From NCBI RefSeq assembly GCF_004791025.1, contig NZ_SRUO01000003.1, forward strand, positions 62,001 to 126,000: DNA of 64,000 nt. Reading direction: 5' to 3'. This document shows positions 25,729-34,359 of the stretch, in pieces; position 1 is the first letter of the stretch; each line of letters starts with the position of its first letter. Below the pieces are notes generated by a model, which saw nothing but the letters and a program-made list of their open reading frames with translations, searched no databases and was not told where the DNA came from. The stretch is from Mesorhizobium sp. M4B.F.Ca.ET.203.01.1.1 (lineage in GTDB: Bacteria > Pseudomonadota > Alphaproteobacteria > Rhizobiales > Rhizobiaceae). The position numbers and the translations under genes were made by a program.

Positions 25729-27101
25729 CGGCAAAAACCTTCGACGCCATCATCATCGGCGCCGGCCAGGCCGGCACGCCGCTCGCCGGCCGGCTGAACG
25801 CGGCCGGCATGAGCGTGGCGCTGGTCGAGCGCAAGCTCGTCGGCGGCACCTGCGTCAACACCGGCTGCATCCCGACCAAGACGATGGTGGCGAGCGCCTA
25901 CGCCGCCCATCTCGCCCGCCGCGCCGCCGACTATGGCGTGACCTTATCCGGCCCGGTGGGCGTCGACTACAAAGCGATCAAGGCGCGCAAGGACAAGGTG
26001 TCGGGCGCTTCCCGCACGGGACTGGAAACCTGGATCGCGGGCATGGAGAAATGCACGCTCTACCGCGGCCATGCGCGTTTCGAGTCCGCCAACACCGTGC
26101 GCGTCGGCGACGAGCTGCTGACCGCGCCGAAGATCTTCCTCAACACCGGCGGCCGCGCCGCCGTTCCCGACCTGCCCGGCGTCGAGGAGGTGCCTTACCT
26201 CACCAATTCCTCGATGATGGATCTCGACGTGCTGCCCCGCCACCTCGTCGTCGTCGGCGGCAGCTACATCTCGCTCGAATTCGCGCAGATGTTCCGCCGC
26301 TTCGGCTCCGAGGTGACGGTGATCGAAAAGAGCCCGCGGCTGACCGGCCGCGAGGACGAGGACGTCTCGGCCGCCATCCTGTCGATCCTCCAGAACGAAG
26401 GCATCACGGTGCATCTCGGCGCCGACGACATCAGTTTTGCCAAGCAGGGCAGCGATGTCGCCGTCACCTTCGCCGCCGGCAAGCCGCCCGCCGTCGGTTC
26501 GCATGTGCTGCTGGCGCTCGGCCGCAACCCCAACACCGACGATCTCGGTCTCGACAAGGCCGGCGTCGAGGTCGACAGGCGCGGCTTCGTCGTCGTCGAC
26601 GACCAGTTGCGCACCACCGTGCCCGGCATCTGGGCGATGGGCGACTGCAACGGCAAGGGCGCCTTCACCCACACCTCCTACAACGACTTCGAGATCGTCG
26701 CCGCCAACCTGCTCGACAACGATCCGCGCAAGGTCAGCGACCGCATCGAGGCCTATGCGCTCTACATCGATCCGCCGCTCGGCCGCTGCGGTATGACCGA
26801 GGCCGCGGTGAGGAAATCCGGCCGCCGCGCGCTGGTCGGCCAGCGGCCGATGACCCGCGTCGGCCGCGCCGTCGAAAAGGGCGAGACGCAGGGCTTCATG
26901 AAGATCCTGGCCGACGCCGACACCGGCGAGATCCTCGGCTGCTCGGTGCTTGGTCCGGGCGGCGACGAGGTGATCCACTCGGTGCTCGACCTGATGTATG
27001 CCAAGGCGCCGATATCGACGCTGGCGCGTGCCATGCACATCCACCCCAACGTCTCCGAGCTTCTGCCGACCATAGCCCAGGAGCTGAAGCCGCTGGCCTA
27101 G
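25725..27101 (+). CDS. Class I pyridine nucleotide-disulfide oxidoreductase (mercuric reductase-like)
   Basis: A 458-residue flavoprotein. The FAD Rossmann motif is AIIIGAGQAGTPLA, the redox-active disulfide is in GGTCVNTGCIPTKT near residues 40-53, the NAD(P)H motif is LVVVGGSYISLEFAQMF, and the second FAD motif is GIWAMGDCN. The dimerisation domain ends with MHIHPNVSELLPT, which carries the His-Glu acid-base pair. It is therefore a catalytically complete member of the glutathione reductase/lipoamide dehydrogenase/MerA superfamily. No N-terminal HMA domain or C-terminal vicinal Cys pair is present, so true mercuric reductase activity is unlikely. It overlaps the DUF4126 gene by 4 bp; the membrane partner may be functionally linked. 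Confidence 0.9.
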   Translation: MTAKTFDAIIIGAGQAGTPLAGRLNAAGMSVALVERKLVGGTCVNTGCIPTKTMVASAYAAHLARRAADYGVTLSGPVGVDYKAIKARKDKVSGASRTGLETWIAGMEKCTLYRGHARFESANTVRVGDELLTAPKIFLNTGGRAAVPDLPGVEEVPYLTNSSMMDLDVLPRHLVVVGGSYISLEFAQMFRRFGSEVTVIEKSPRLTGREDEDVSAAILSILQNEGITVHLGADDISFAKQGSDVAVTFAAGKPPAVGSHVLLALGRNPNTDDLGLDKAGVEVDRRGFVVVDDQLRTTVPGIWAMGDCNGKGAFTHTSYNDFEIVAANLLDNDPRKVSDRIEAYALYIDPPLGRCGMTEAAVRKSGRRALVGQRPMTRVGRAVEKGETQGFMKILADADTGEILGCSVLGPGGDEVIHSVLDLMYAKAPISTLARAMHIHPNVSELLPTIAQELKPLA

Positions 27102-27202
27102 TGTCGCCATCGGCGTGGTTTGCGCCCATAGCGCCTCGGCCTGGACCAATCGACAGCGCAATCGCAAAAGTGCATGGGTTCGCCTCTTTCCCGGAGGCCT
27201 CC

Positions 27203-28258
27203 ATGCACAGATCGATCGAACGCATAGCCGGCGACAGCGAGGGTGTTTCCTACGAATTCCCGGTCCTCCGCTTCGAGGGAACGGACAAGGCGGCGCCTTC
27301 GGCCTATCTGCAGGCGGCACTCCACGCCGGCGAGCTGCCGGGCGTGGTCGCCATCGACGCGCTGATGCCGATGCTCGCCAGGGCCGAAGCCGAGGGCCGC
27401 ATCATGGGCGCCATCACCATCGTGCCTTGGGCCAACCCGATCGGCCGCGCCCAGTACCATTTCGGCGAGCATCAGGGCCGCTTCCATCTTGGCACGCGCA
27501 CCAATTTCAACCGCGGCTTCCCGCTGCTTGCCGCCCCCGACACCGCGCTTTTGCCCGATACGACTCTTGCCACACCCGACCAGCGACTGAAGTCGCGACT
27601 GCTGCAACTCTCGCTCGGCCACGACATCGTGCTCGACCTGCATTGCGACGACGAGGGCCTGCCTTACCTCTACATCCACACCAGCCTGTGGCCGGCGATG
27701 GCCGATTGCGCGGCGGCCATGGGCGTCGATGCGGTGCTGTTGTGGAACGAGGACACTGACGGCACCTTCGAGGGCGCCTCGATCATGCCCTATCAGAACG
27801 TTCCTGCCGAAGTCGCGCGTTTTGACCGGCGGGTCGCCACCACGGTCGAGTATCGCGGCATACTCGACGTAGACGGCGAATTGGCCGCTTCCGATGCCGA
27901 GGGGCTCTATCGGCTGCTGGTCGCGCGCGGCGTTGTCGCCGATCCCGCCTTGGCCACGCCCGGCGCCTTCACCGGCACCGTGGCGCCGCTGGAAAACATC
28001 GACATGATGCCGGCGCCGAAGGGTGGCGCGGTCGTCTATGACGTGAAGCCCGGCGACCGCGTCGCCAAGGGAGCGCGGCTCGCCAAAATCGTCCACGCCC
28101 CGGGCGAAACGGGCGGCAGCATGGAAGTGTTCGCGCCCCAGGCCGGCCTTATCCTGACCAGGCGTTCGCGGCGCATCATCCGCGCCGGCGAAGACCTTCT
28201 GAAGCTGGTCGGCGACAAAAGGAGCGACGACGCAAGGTCGGGAACGCTGGAGGACTGA
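27203..28258 (+). CDS. Succinylglutamate desuccinylase/aspartoacylase family protein
   Basis: A 351-residue zinc hydrolase of the M14-like AstE/AspA group. Zinc ligands are visible as His and Glu in ALHAGELPG (~residue 45) and a later His in VLDLHCDDEG (~150). The substrate arginine is likely in GTRTNFNRGFP. A C-terminal beta domain (KPGDRVAKGARLAKIVHAPG) resembles the lipoyl-like tail seen in such proteins. The family deacylates N-acyl amino acids, ectoine intermediates (DoeB) and others; no ectoine genes are nearby. Start ATG 27203 behind CCGGAGGCC. It lies 101 bp after the flavoprotein and 71 bp before the trp promoter. Confidence 0.87.
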   Translation: MHRSIERIAGDSEGVSYEFPVLRFEGTDKAAPSAYLQAALHAGELPGVVAIDALMPMLARAEAEGRIMGAITIVPWANPIGRAQYHFGEHQGRFHLGTRTNFNRGFPLLAAPDTALLPDTTLATPDQRLKSRLLQLSLGHDIVLDLHCDDEGLPYLYIHTSLWPAMADCAAAMGVDAVLLWNEDTDGTFEGASIMPYQNVPAEVARFDRRVATTVEYRGILDVDGELAASDAEGLYRLLVARGVVADPALATPGAFTGTVAPLENIDMMPAPKGGAVVYDVKPGDRVAKGARLAKIVHAPGETGGSMEVFAPQAGLILTRRSRRIIRAGEDLLKLVGDKRSDDARSGTLED

Positions 28259-28294
28259 GAGAGGCAGGCCCTTTACCAGCTTCGTGGAATCCAG

Positions 28295-28322
28295 TTGCGC
28301 GGCCGTCCATTCGCCGCTATGG
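28295..28322 (+). promoter_or_regulatory. Promoter of trpL-trpE(G), predicted leaderless start
   Basis: TTGCGC (28295-28300), a 16-bp spacer and CTATGG (28317-28322) put the transcription start near 28330, the A of the leader-peptide ATG. The Sinorhizobium meliloti trpL transcript is known to begin at its ATG, so the geometry agrees. Confidence 0.6.
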
Positions 28323-28329
28323 GAATCCC

Positions 28330-28374
28330 ATGAACATGCGCTCGAATAAGACTGTTTGGTGGTGGGCTCGCTGA
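28330..28374 (+). CDS. trpL: trp operon leader peptide (MNMRSNKTVWWWAR)
   Basis: A 14-codon ORF with three consecutive Trp codons (28357-28365) ending WWWAR-stop. The length and the tail are the same as in the described S. meliloti leader peptide. Ribosome stalling at the Trp codons when Trp-tRNA is scarce would favour the antiterminator and allow transcription of trpE(G). No Shine-Dalgarno is seen upstream, consistent with leaderless translation. In S. meliloti both the peptide and the released attenuator RNA act in trans; whether this holds here is unknown. Confidence 0.9.
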   Translation: MNMRSNKTVWWWAR

Positions 28375-28376
28375 CA

Positions 28377-28451
28377 GCGGCCTGTTCGAACGCGTGCGCG
28401 TGAATAGAGAGGGTGGCCGCAACGGAATGTCCGGGCGGCCATTTGTTTTTT
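28377..28451 (+). promoter_or_regulatory. Transcription attenuator of trpE(G)
   Basis: The terminator hairpin pairs TGGCCGC (28414-28420) with GCGGCCA (28435-28441) and is followed by TTTGTTTTTT (28442-28451). The antiterminator uses GCGGCC at 28377-28382, right after the leader stop, pairing with GGCCGC at 28415-28420. The two structures are mutually exclusive, the classical trp arrangement. Confidence 0.88.
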
Positions 28452-28496
28452 AAGCCATTCCCGGGTCCGTTGCCCAAAACGCTGATGGAGACGGCA

Positions 28497-30686
28497 ATGA
28501 CGACAAAAGTTCTGGACAACGGGGCCGAGCGCTTCGTCACCGCCGGCGGCGTGACGATAACGCGCGAGCGCCACGACCGGCCCTATGACGGGGCGATCGA
28601 CGCCTATGTCGATGGCCTCAATTCGCGGCGCGGCGCGGTGTTCTCCTCGAATTACGAATATCCGGGCCGCTACACGCGCTGGGACACCGCCATCATCGAC
28701 CCGCCGCTGGTGATCTCGGCGCGCGGCCGCGCCATGCGCATCGAGGCGCTGAACGGCCGTGGCGAGGCGCTGCTGCCGGTGATCGGCAAGACGCTCGCCG
28801 GATTAAGCGAGGTAACGATCGCCGAGTCCACGAGGAAGCTCATTCGCCTCGATGTGGCAAAGCCCGGCCGTGTCTTCACCGAGGAAGAGCGCAGCCGCGT
28901 GCCTTCGGTGTTCACGGTGCTGCGCGCCATCACCGCCCTGTTCAAGACCGAGGAAGACGCCAATCTCGGGCTTTATGGCGCCTTCGGCTACGACCTCGCC
29001 TTCCAGTTCGACCCGGTCGACTACAAGCTCGAGCGCAAGGACAGCCAGCGCGACCTGGTGCTGTTCCTGCCCGATGAGATCCTGGTCGTCGACCATTATT
29101 CGACCAAGGCCTGGACCGACCGCTACGACTATTCCGGCGAGGGATTTTCGACCGAAGGCCTGGACCGCGACGCCGCCGTCGAGCCGTTCAGGACCGCCGA
29201 CCGCATCCCGCCGCGCGGCGATCACGAGCCCGGCGAATACGCCAATTTGGTGCGGAGGGCGATGGAGAGCTTCAAGCGCGGCGATCTGTTCGAGGTGGTG
29301 CCCGGCCAGATGTTCTACGAGCGCTGCGAGACCGAGCCTTCCGAGATCTCCCGTAAGCTGAAATCGATCAACCCGTCGCCCTATTCCTTCTTCATCAATC
29401 TCGGCGAGGGCGAATATCTGATCGGCGCCTCGCCGGAGATGTTCGTGCGCGTCAATGGCCGCCGCGTCGAGACCTGCCCGATCTCGGGCACGATCAAGCG
29501 CGGCGACGACGCCATTTCGGACTCCGAGCAGATCCTGAAGCTGCTCAACTCCAAGAAGGACGAGTCCGAGCTCACCATGTGCTCGGACGTCGACCGCAAC
29601 GACAAATCTCGCGTCTGCGATCCGGGCTCGGTGCGTGTCATCGGCCGCCGCCAGATCGAGATGTATTCGCGCCTGATCCACACCGTCGACCATATCGAGG
29701 GGCGGCTGCGCGAGGGCATGGATGCCTTCGACGCCTTCCTGTCGCACGCCTGGGCGGTCACCGTCACCGGCGCGCCGAAACTCTGGGCCATGCGCTTCAT
29801 CGAACAGAACGAGAAGAGCCCGCGCGCCTGGTATGGCGGGGCGATCGGCATGGTCAACTTCAACGGCGACATGAACACCGGGCTGACGCTGCGCACCATC
29901 CGCATCAAGGACGGCATCGCCGAGGTGCGCGCCGGCGCCACGCTGCTCTTCGACAGCATTCCCGAGGAAGAAGAAGCCGAAACCGAACTGAAGGCATCCG
30001 CCATGCTCTCCGCCATCCGCGACGCCAAGACCGGCAATGCGGCCGGTGCCGAACGCGCCACCGCGCACGTCGGCGACGGCGTCAACATCCTGCTGGTCGA
30101 CCACGAGGACTCCTTCGTCCATACGCTCGCCAACTACTTCCGCCAGACCGGCGCCAATGTCTCCACCGTGCGCACGCCGGTGCCGGAAGAGGTTTTCGAA
30201 CGGCTGAAGCCCGACCTCGTCGTGCTGTCGCCCGGACCCGGCACGCCGAAGGATTTCGACTGTGCCGCCACGATCAAGAAGGCGCGCGCCCGCGACCTGC
30301 CGATCTTCGGCGTCTGCCTCGGACTGCAGGCGCTGGCCGAGGCCTATGGCGGCGAACTCAGGCAGTTGCACATTCCGATGCACGGCAAGCCGTCGCGCAT
30401 CCGCGTCTCCAAGCCGGGCATCATCTTCTCCGGCCTGCCCAAGGAAGTGACCGTCGGCCGCTACCACTCGATCTTCGCCGATCCGGTGCGCCTGCCCGAC
30501 GATTTCCTGGTCACCGCCGAGACCGAGGATGGCGTCATCATGGCCTTCGAGCACCGCAAGGAGCCGATCGCCGCCGTGCAGTTCCATCCGGAATCGATCA
30601 TGACGCTCGGCCACAATGCCGGCATGCGCATCATCGAGAACATCGTTGCGCATCTGCCGCGCAAGGCCAAGGAAAAGGCAGCCTAG
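28497..30686 (+). CDS. trpE(G): Fused anthranilate synthase, components I and II
   Basis: A 729-residue fusion. Residues ~1-510 are the chorismate-binding TrpE part ([68 protein letters not shown]). Residues ~535-725 are the TrpG glutamine amidotransferase with [17 protein letters not shown], the nucleophile C607 in [10 protein letters not shown], and the His-Glu pair in VQFHPESI. It converts chorismate and glutamine to anthranilate, the first step of tryptophan synthesis. The fused form is typical of rhizobia. Start ATG 28497. Expression is controlled by the leader peptide and attenuator just upstream. Confidence 0.97.
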   Translation: MTTKVLDNGAERFVTAGGVTITRERHDRPYDGAIDAYVDGLNSRRGAVFSSNYEYPGRYTRWDTAIIDPPLVISARGRAMRIEALNGRGEALLPVIGKTLAGLSEVTIAESTRKLIRLDVAKPGRVFTEEERSRVPSVFTVLRAITALFKTEEDANLGLYGAFGYDLAFQFDPVDYKLERKDSQRDLVLFLPDEILVVDHYSTKAWTDRYDYSGEGFSTEGLDRDAAVEPFRTADRIPPRGDHEPGEYANLVRRAMESFKRGDLFEVVPGQMFYERCETEPSEISRKLKSINPSPYSFFINLGEGEYLIGASPEMFVRVNGRRVETCPISGTIKRGDDAISDSEQILKLLNSKKDESELTMCSDVDRNDKSRVCDPGSVRVIGRRQIEMYSRLIHTVDHIEGRLREGMDAFDAFLSHAWAVTVTGAPKLWAMRFIEQNEKSPRAWYGGAIGMVNFNGDMNTGLTLRTIRIKDGIAEVRAGATLLFDSIPEEEEAETELKASAMLSAIRDAKTGNAAGAERATAHVGDGVNILLVDHEDSFVHTLANYFRQTGANVSTVRTPVPEEVFERLKPDLVVLSPGPGTPKDFDCAATIKKARARDLPIFGVCLGLQALAEAYGGELRQLHIPMHGKPSRIRVSKPGIIFSGLPKEVTVGRYHSIFADPVRLPDDFLVTAETEDGVIMAFEHRKEPIAAVQFHPESIMTLGHNAGMRIIENIVAHLPRKAKEKAA

Positions 30687-30691
30687 CAGCG

Positions 30692-31639
30692 ATGGCCGCA
30701 ACGGAAGACATGGCGGCGGCCGCGGCAAAAGCCGCAGCCAAGCGCAAGGTTGCCAGCCTTGCCTTCTGGTCGATCGTCATCGCCTTCCTGGTGATGGGGC
30801 TGAAGTTTGTCGCCTGGCAGATGACCGGCTCCGTCGCCCTCTATTCCGACGCGCTGGAATCGATCGTCAACGTCATCACGGCGACCGCCGCTCTCTGGGC
30901 CATCCGCATCAGCCACAAACCAGCCGACAGCGACCATCCTTTCGGTCATCACAAGGCTGAATATTTTTCGGCGGTGCTCGAGGGCGTGCTGATCGTCGTG
31001 GCGGCGATGCTGATCATAGCCAAGGTGTGGCAGTCGCTGCAGAACCCGGCATTGATCGAACAGCCCTGGGAGGGCTTGATGATCAACGGCGGCGCCGCTG
31101 TGGTCAACGCCGCCTGGGCCTTGGTGCTGATCCGCAACGGCCGCGCCGAACGATCGCCGGCATTGGTCGCCGACGGTCAGCATATCATGACCGACGTGCT
31201 GACTTCGGTCGGCGTCATCGTCGGCCTTGTTGCCGCGGTGATGACCGGCTGGCGGATCCTCGACCCGCTGCTTGCGCTGCTCGTGGCGCTGAACATCCTC
31301 TACCAGGGCTGGAAGCTTACCGGAGAATCGCTGAGCGGCCTCATGGACCGCGCGGTGGATACGCAGGAGCATATGCGCATCCGCGACATCATCTCGGCCA
31401 ATTCGAAGGGCGCGCTTGAGGTGCACGACCTCAAGACGCGCATCGCCGGCCGCGCCACCTTCATCGAATTTCACATGGTCGTCGACGCCGGTATGACGGT
31501 GGGCGACAGCCATGTCATCTGCGACCGCATCGAGGACGCGCTGAAGGCCGAAATCCCCTCGGTCCGCGTCACCATCCATGTCGAGCCGGACGATGAGGCG
31601 AAGCTGCCCAAGGGCACGACGGCGGTGCCGTTCGCTTGA
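30692..31639 (+). CDS. Cation diffusion facilitator (CDF) transporter
   Basis: A 315-residue divalent-metal/proton antiporter of the inner membrane. About six membrane segments cover residues 25-215. Metal-site residues are in SVALYSDALESIVN (the S-D/E pattern) and ALVADGQHIMTDVLTS (H-x3-D), the HxxxD combination favouring Zn2+ or Fe2+. A His-rich cytosolic loop (HPFGHHKAEYF) and a cytosolic C-terminal domain (EVHDLKTRIAG, VTIHVEP) follow. It begins 5 bp after trpE(G) and may be co-transcribed with it, though there is no obvious functional tie. Confidence 0.92.
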   Translation: MAATEDMAAAAAKAAAKRKVASLAFWSIVIAFLVMGLKFVAWQMTGSVALYSDALESIVNVITATAALWAIRISHKPADSDHPFGHHKAEYFSAVLEGVLIVVAAMLIIAKVWQSLQNPALIEQPWEGLMINGGAAVVNAAWALVLIRNGRAERSPALVADGQHIMTDVLTSVGVIVGLVAAVMTGWRILDPLLALLVALNILYQGWKLTGESLSGLMDRAVDTQEHMRIRDIISANSKGALEVHDLKTRIAGRATFIEFHMVVDAGMTVGDSHVICDRIEDALKAEIPSVRVTIHVEPDDEAKLPKGTTAVPFA

Positions 31640-31647
31640 TCTCGAGC

Positions 31648-31756
31648 AAGGTCTGTTGATGCGAGAACCGGAGCGGAGCGTACTTGAAGTACGTGAGCAC
31701 CGGAAGCGCAGGAAGTTGCCGTTCGCAGGCCGGCATCACCTGAAACGACAGACCTT
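31648..31756. repeat. RIME-like dispersed palindromic element, copy 2
   Basis: Its 54-bp core (31693-31746) matches 12029-12082 at 51 positions. The outer arms AAGGTCTGT (31648-31656) and ACAGACCTT (31748-31756) are exact complements but differ in sequence from the arms of copy 1. An insert absent from copy 1 contains its own palindrome, GTACTTGAAGTAC. The right arm overlaps the stop codon of the minus-strand gene at 31755. Confidence 0.7.
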
Positions 31757-32837
31757 ACGGTGCGCAGGCCGACTGCGGCATTGGGTTCAGCCGATAGACC
31801 TTGTCGTCGGACTTCGTCTTGCCATCCGCCGCCTTCGAGCAGAGATCGACGATGGCAAGCGCGCTGTTGGGGTTGGCCAGCATCATCGTGCCGTTGGCGC
31901 CGCGCTTGAGGAAAATCTCCTTCTGCGAGACGTCGCAGGCAAAATCGCTCATCTTCGAGCTTGCCGCGCAGCGCCACTGGTCGGCCTCGCCCCGGCAGGA
32001 ATAGGTCTGCGTGACCTTGCCCGACTTCAGCCTGGTCGTCACCGAAACGGCGATGTCGGCGCCGTCCGGCCAGTTGGCCACATCGCCGCCTGAAGCGTAG
32101 GAGGCGAGTTCGACCGGCCCGCGGAAAACCCGGATCGACTGCGTCACCTGGTCGGGGTGCGACTTCAGATGCGCGGCATCGTAATCGCGGCCATAGCAGA
32201 ACGCCTGGTCGGGCTTCAGCCGCTCCCGCAATGGCGCCCCGAGCGCCGGATCGATCGGATCGATGCGCGCGAATTCCGCCTTGCAGGTCGCGGCCGGCAT
32301 CGGGTCGAGGCGGAAATTGTCGTCCTCGCTGCCCAGCGCCTGCTTGTTGTACTGCGCCGTGCCGAGTTCCTCCTCCGCGCCGGCGTCCAGATAGACATCG
32401 GGCTGTACGTTGGAGACGATCAGCCGGCCTTTGTCGTCGACCTTGAGTGAAGCGAGCGTGCGGTCGCATTCCATGCCGCAATGGATCGGGCCGCTCTTGC
32501 CGTCCTCGGATTGACGATTGCACCAGCCAGCTGCCCATTCCGGCTTCTTGGTGCCGCGCACCGTGGTGGTGAGAAAGCCATCATAGGCGGCGCCGCCAAA
32601 CGTGCTCGGCTCCTCGTTCGGCCGGCTGACCGGATCGTGGCCATAGTAAAAGAAGATGCGCGCCACCTTCTGCTTTGGATGCGCCTTGAGGTGCGCCGCG
32701 TCGTAGACGCGTCCGAAACAGGCATCGGCGCCGTTGGGGCTGAGTTCCGTCAGCTTGGGAGTGTCGTCGGCAAGAGCCGCGCCGACAACGAACAATGCAG
32801 CGCCAAGCGCCGCGCCCACCGCTATCCTCGACGTCAT
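31755..32837 (-). CDS. Secreted protein with duplicated domain, function unknown
   Basis: A 360-residue protein with a Sec signal peptide (residues 1-~23, cleaved near AALADD). It contains an internal duplication: ACFGRVYDAAHLKAHPKQKV near residue 39 and FCYGRDYDAAHLKSHPDQVT near residue 213, each followed by ~130 residues ending in RLDPMPAATC and RLNPMPQSAC. Paired cysteines in each half suggest disulfides in the periplasm. I do not recognise a named family. Start ATG 32835-32837 behind GGAGGAGGG. Its 3' end overlaps a dispersed palindromic repeat. Confidence 0.82.
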   Translation of the reverse strand: MTSRIAVGAALGAALFVVGAALADDTPKLTELSPNGADACFGRVYDAAHLKAHPKQKVARIFFYYGHDPVSRPNEEPSTFGGAAYDGFLTTTVRGTKKPEWAAGWCNRQSEDGKSGPIHCGMECDRTLASLKVDDKGRLIVSNVQPDVYLDAGAEEELGTAQYNKQALGSEDDNFRLDPMPAATCKAEFARIDPIDPALGAPLRERLKPDQAFCYGRDYDAAHLKSHPDQVTQSIRVFRGPVELASYASGGDVANWPDGADIAVSVTTRLKSGKVTQTYSCRGEADQWRCAASSKMSDFACDVSQKEIFLKRGANGTMMLANPNSALAIVDLCSKAADGKTKSDDKVYRLNPMPQSACAP

Positions 32838-32889
32838 GTGACCCTCCTCCCACCGACAGGACGTGACTGCGATTCATGCTAGTCTAGGA

Positions 32890-32933
32890 GCAGTTCCGGG
32901 AAAAGCGTGTAACTGTTTTCCATAGGGAATTGC
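32890..32933. repeat. Short dispersed-type palindrome upstream of DsrE-like gene
   Basis: GCAGTTCC (32890-32897) and GGAATTGC (32926-32933) pair at 7 of 8 positions, with an inner GGAAAA/TTTTCC pair. The internal string GGAAAAGCGTG recurs at 47052-47062. Similar palindromes are frequent in rhizobial intergenic DNA as I recall them. Confidence 0.45.
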
Positions 32934-33002
32934 GTAGAAACAAATGGTTAGCGAGGCCGGGGCCACGCAAGGCCATAGTGCCCGGCTGGTGGAGGAAGAG
33001 CG

Positions 33003-33440
33003 ATGCTGCGCCGAGATATTTTCCGTGTCGGTCTTGCCGGGGCCGCCGGCCTTTTCGGACTGCGCCAGGTCAAGGCGGCTGCCGCGGAGGAGGAAAGGCT
33101 GAAGGTCGCCTATCACCTCAGCGACGTCGACAAGGCCAATTTCGTCCTCGGCAACATCAAGAACCACTACGAAGGCACCGGCGGCAATGTCGACATCGTG
33201 CTTGTCGTGCATGGCCCGGCCCTTGCGGCCTTTAAGACCAAGGCCGCATCCGGCGCCACGTCCAGCCGGTTTGCCGGGCTGGTCCAGCAGGGGCTGGTTC
33301 CGCAAGCCTGCGGCAACACCATGCATGGCATGGACATCACGCTTGCCGACCTGCTCGCCGGCTTCCAGGTTGCCGACAAGGGCGGCGTCGTCAAGCTCGC
33401 CGAACTGCAGCGCCAGGGCTATGTCTATCTCAGGCCCTAG
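33003..33440 (+). CDS. DsrE-family-like exported protein
   Basis: A 145-residue protein with an N-terminal MLRRDIFRVGLAGAAGLFGL that has twin arginines and a hydrophobic core, so Tat or Sec export is possible. The rest fits a DsrE/DsrF-like alpha/beta fold (LKVAYHLSDVDKANFVLGNI, VDIVLVVHGPALAAF, ending VVKLAELQRQGYVYLRP). One Cys, in VPQACGNTM, sits where DsrE proteins carry their sulfur-relay cysteine. Family members move sulfane sulfur; that role here is inference. It stands alone, followed by an SDR gene after 81 bp. Confidence 0.8.
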   Translation: MLRRDIFRVGLAGAAGLFGLRQVKAAAAEEERLKVAYHLSDVDKANFVLGNIKNHYEGTGGNVDIVLVVHGPALAAFKTKAASGATSSRFAGLVQQGLVPQACGNTMHGMDITLADLLAGFQVADKGGVVKLAELQRQGYVYLRP

Positions 33441-33521
33441 AGTCCCGGGGTTACGACCGGGGGCTTGAATACCGGGGCGGCGAGGTCCTACGAAGGACGG
33501 GCGAAAATTCGGAGGATCGAA

Positions 33522-34310
33522 ATGCCGGCGACCGCTAGCTCTGCCCTTGTCATCCCGGATCTCGCAGATAGAGCGGTGCTGGTCACCGGGGCTTCGACCG
33601 GCATCGGCGCCGCCCTTGCACTGGCCTATGCGAAGCAGAAATGCCGCGTCGCGCTCCACTACAATGCGAGCCGCGAGGCCGCCGAGAGGCTCGCCGGCAT
33701 CATCCGCGACCGCGGCGGCGAGGTCTTCCTCACCCAGGGTGATTTCTCGGTGTCCGCCGATGTCGAGCGTGTCGTCGAGGAGAGTGCCAGCCATTTCGGC
33801 CGCCTCGACGGGCTGGTCAACAATGCCGGCGGCATGCTCGGCCGGATTGCCTATGCCGAGCAGACCGAGGCGCATTACGACGCGGTGATGGATCTCAACG
33901 CGCGGTCCGTGCTCACCGCCTCGCGCAAGGCGATACCCTGGCTGAAGCGCCAGGGTGGCTTCATCGTCAACACCTCCTCGATCGCCGCCCGCAATGGCGC
34001 CGGCGGTGGTGCCGGTCTCTACGGCTCGGCCAAGGCCTTCGTCTCCAACGTGACCCGCGGCATGGCCAAGGAACTGATCGGCTTCGGCATCCGCGTCAAC
34101 GCCGTGGCGCCGGGCACCATCGCCACGCCCTTCCACGAACGCTATTCGACCGATCAACAGATGAAGGGCATGGTCGCCACCATTCCGCAGGGGCGCGCCG
34201 GCACCGCCGAGGATTGCGTCGGCGCCTATCTCTTCCTGTCGTCCGACCTGTTGAGCGGCTATATCACCGGCCAGGTGATCGAGGTGAACGGTGGCCAGTT
34301 GATGCCGTGA
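33522..34310 (+). CDS. Short-chain dehydrogenase/reductase
   Basis: A 262-residue classical SDR. The NAD(P) motif is TGASTGIGAAL, the structural NNAGG motif is present, and the catalytic Ser-Tyr-Lys is seen in NTSSIA and GLYGSAKAF, where Tyr and Lys keep YxxxK spacing. The C-terminus has SGYITGQVIEVNGGQL, as in FabG-like enzymes. Start ATG 33522 behind GGAGGATCGA. The substrate is unknown. It precedes a small ABM-domain gene by 49 bp on the same strand, so the two may form an operon. Confidence 0.92.
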   Translation: MPATASSALVIPDLADRAVLVTGASTGIGAALALAYAKQKCRVALHYNASREAAERLAGIIRDRGGEVFLTQGDFSVSADVERVVEESASHFGRLDGLVNNAGGMLGRIAYAEQTEAHYDAVMDLNARSVLTASRKAIPWLKRQGGFIVNTSSIAARNGAGGGAGLYGSAKAFVSNVTRGMAKELIGFGIRVNAVAPGTIATPFHERYSTDQQMKGMVATIPQGRAGTAEDCVGAYLFLSSDLLSGYITGQVIEVNGGQLMP

Positions 34311-34359
34311 GGCGCCGACTGCATACTCTTGTCGCGCAACCGTAAGGAGACATGGGCAA

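Noticed and set aside
25725..27101. Mercuric reductase and a mer resistance operon
   Set aside because: No HMA domain, no C-terminal vicinal cysteines, and no merR, merT or merP genes nearby. Kept only as a general disulfide oxidoreductase.
28803..30728. 641-codon open frame antisense to trpE(G)
   Set aside because: Shadow of the fused anthranilate synthase; the sense frame is certain.
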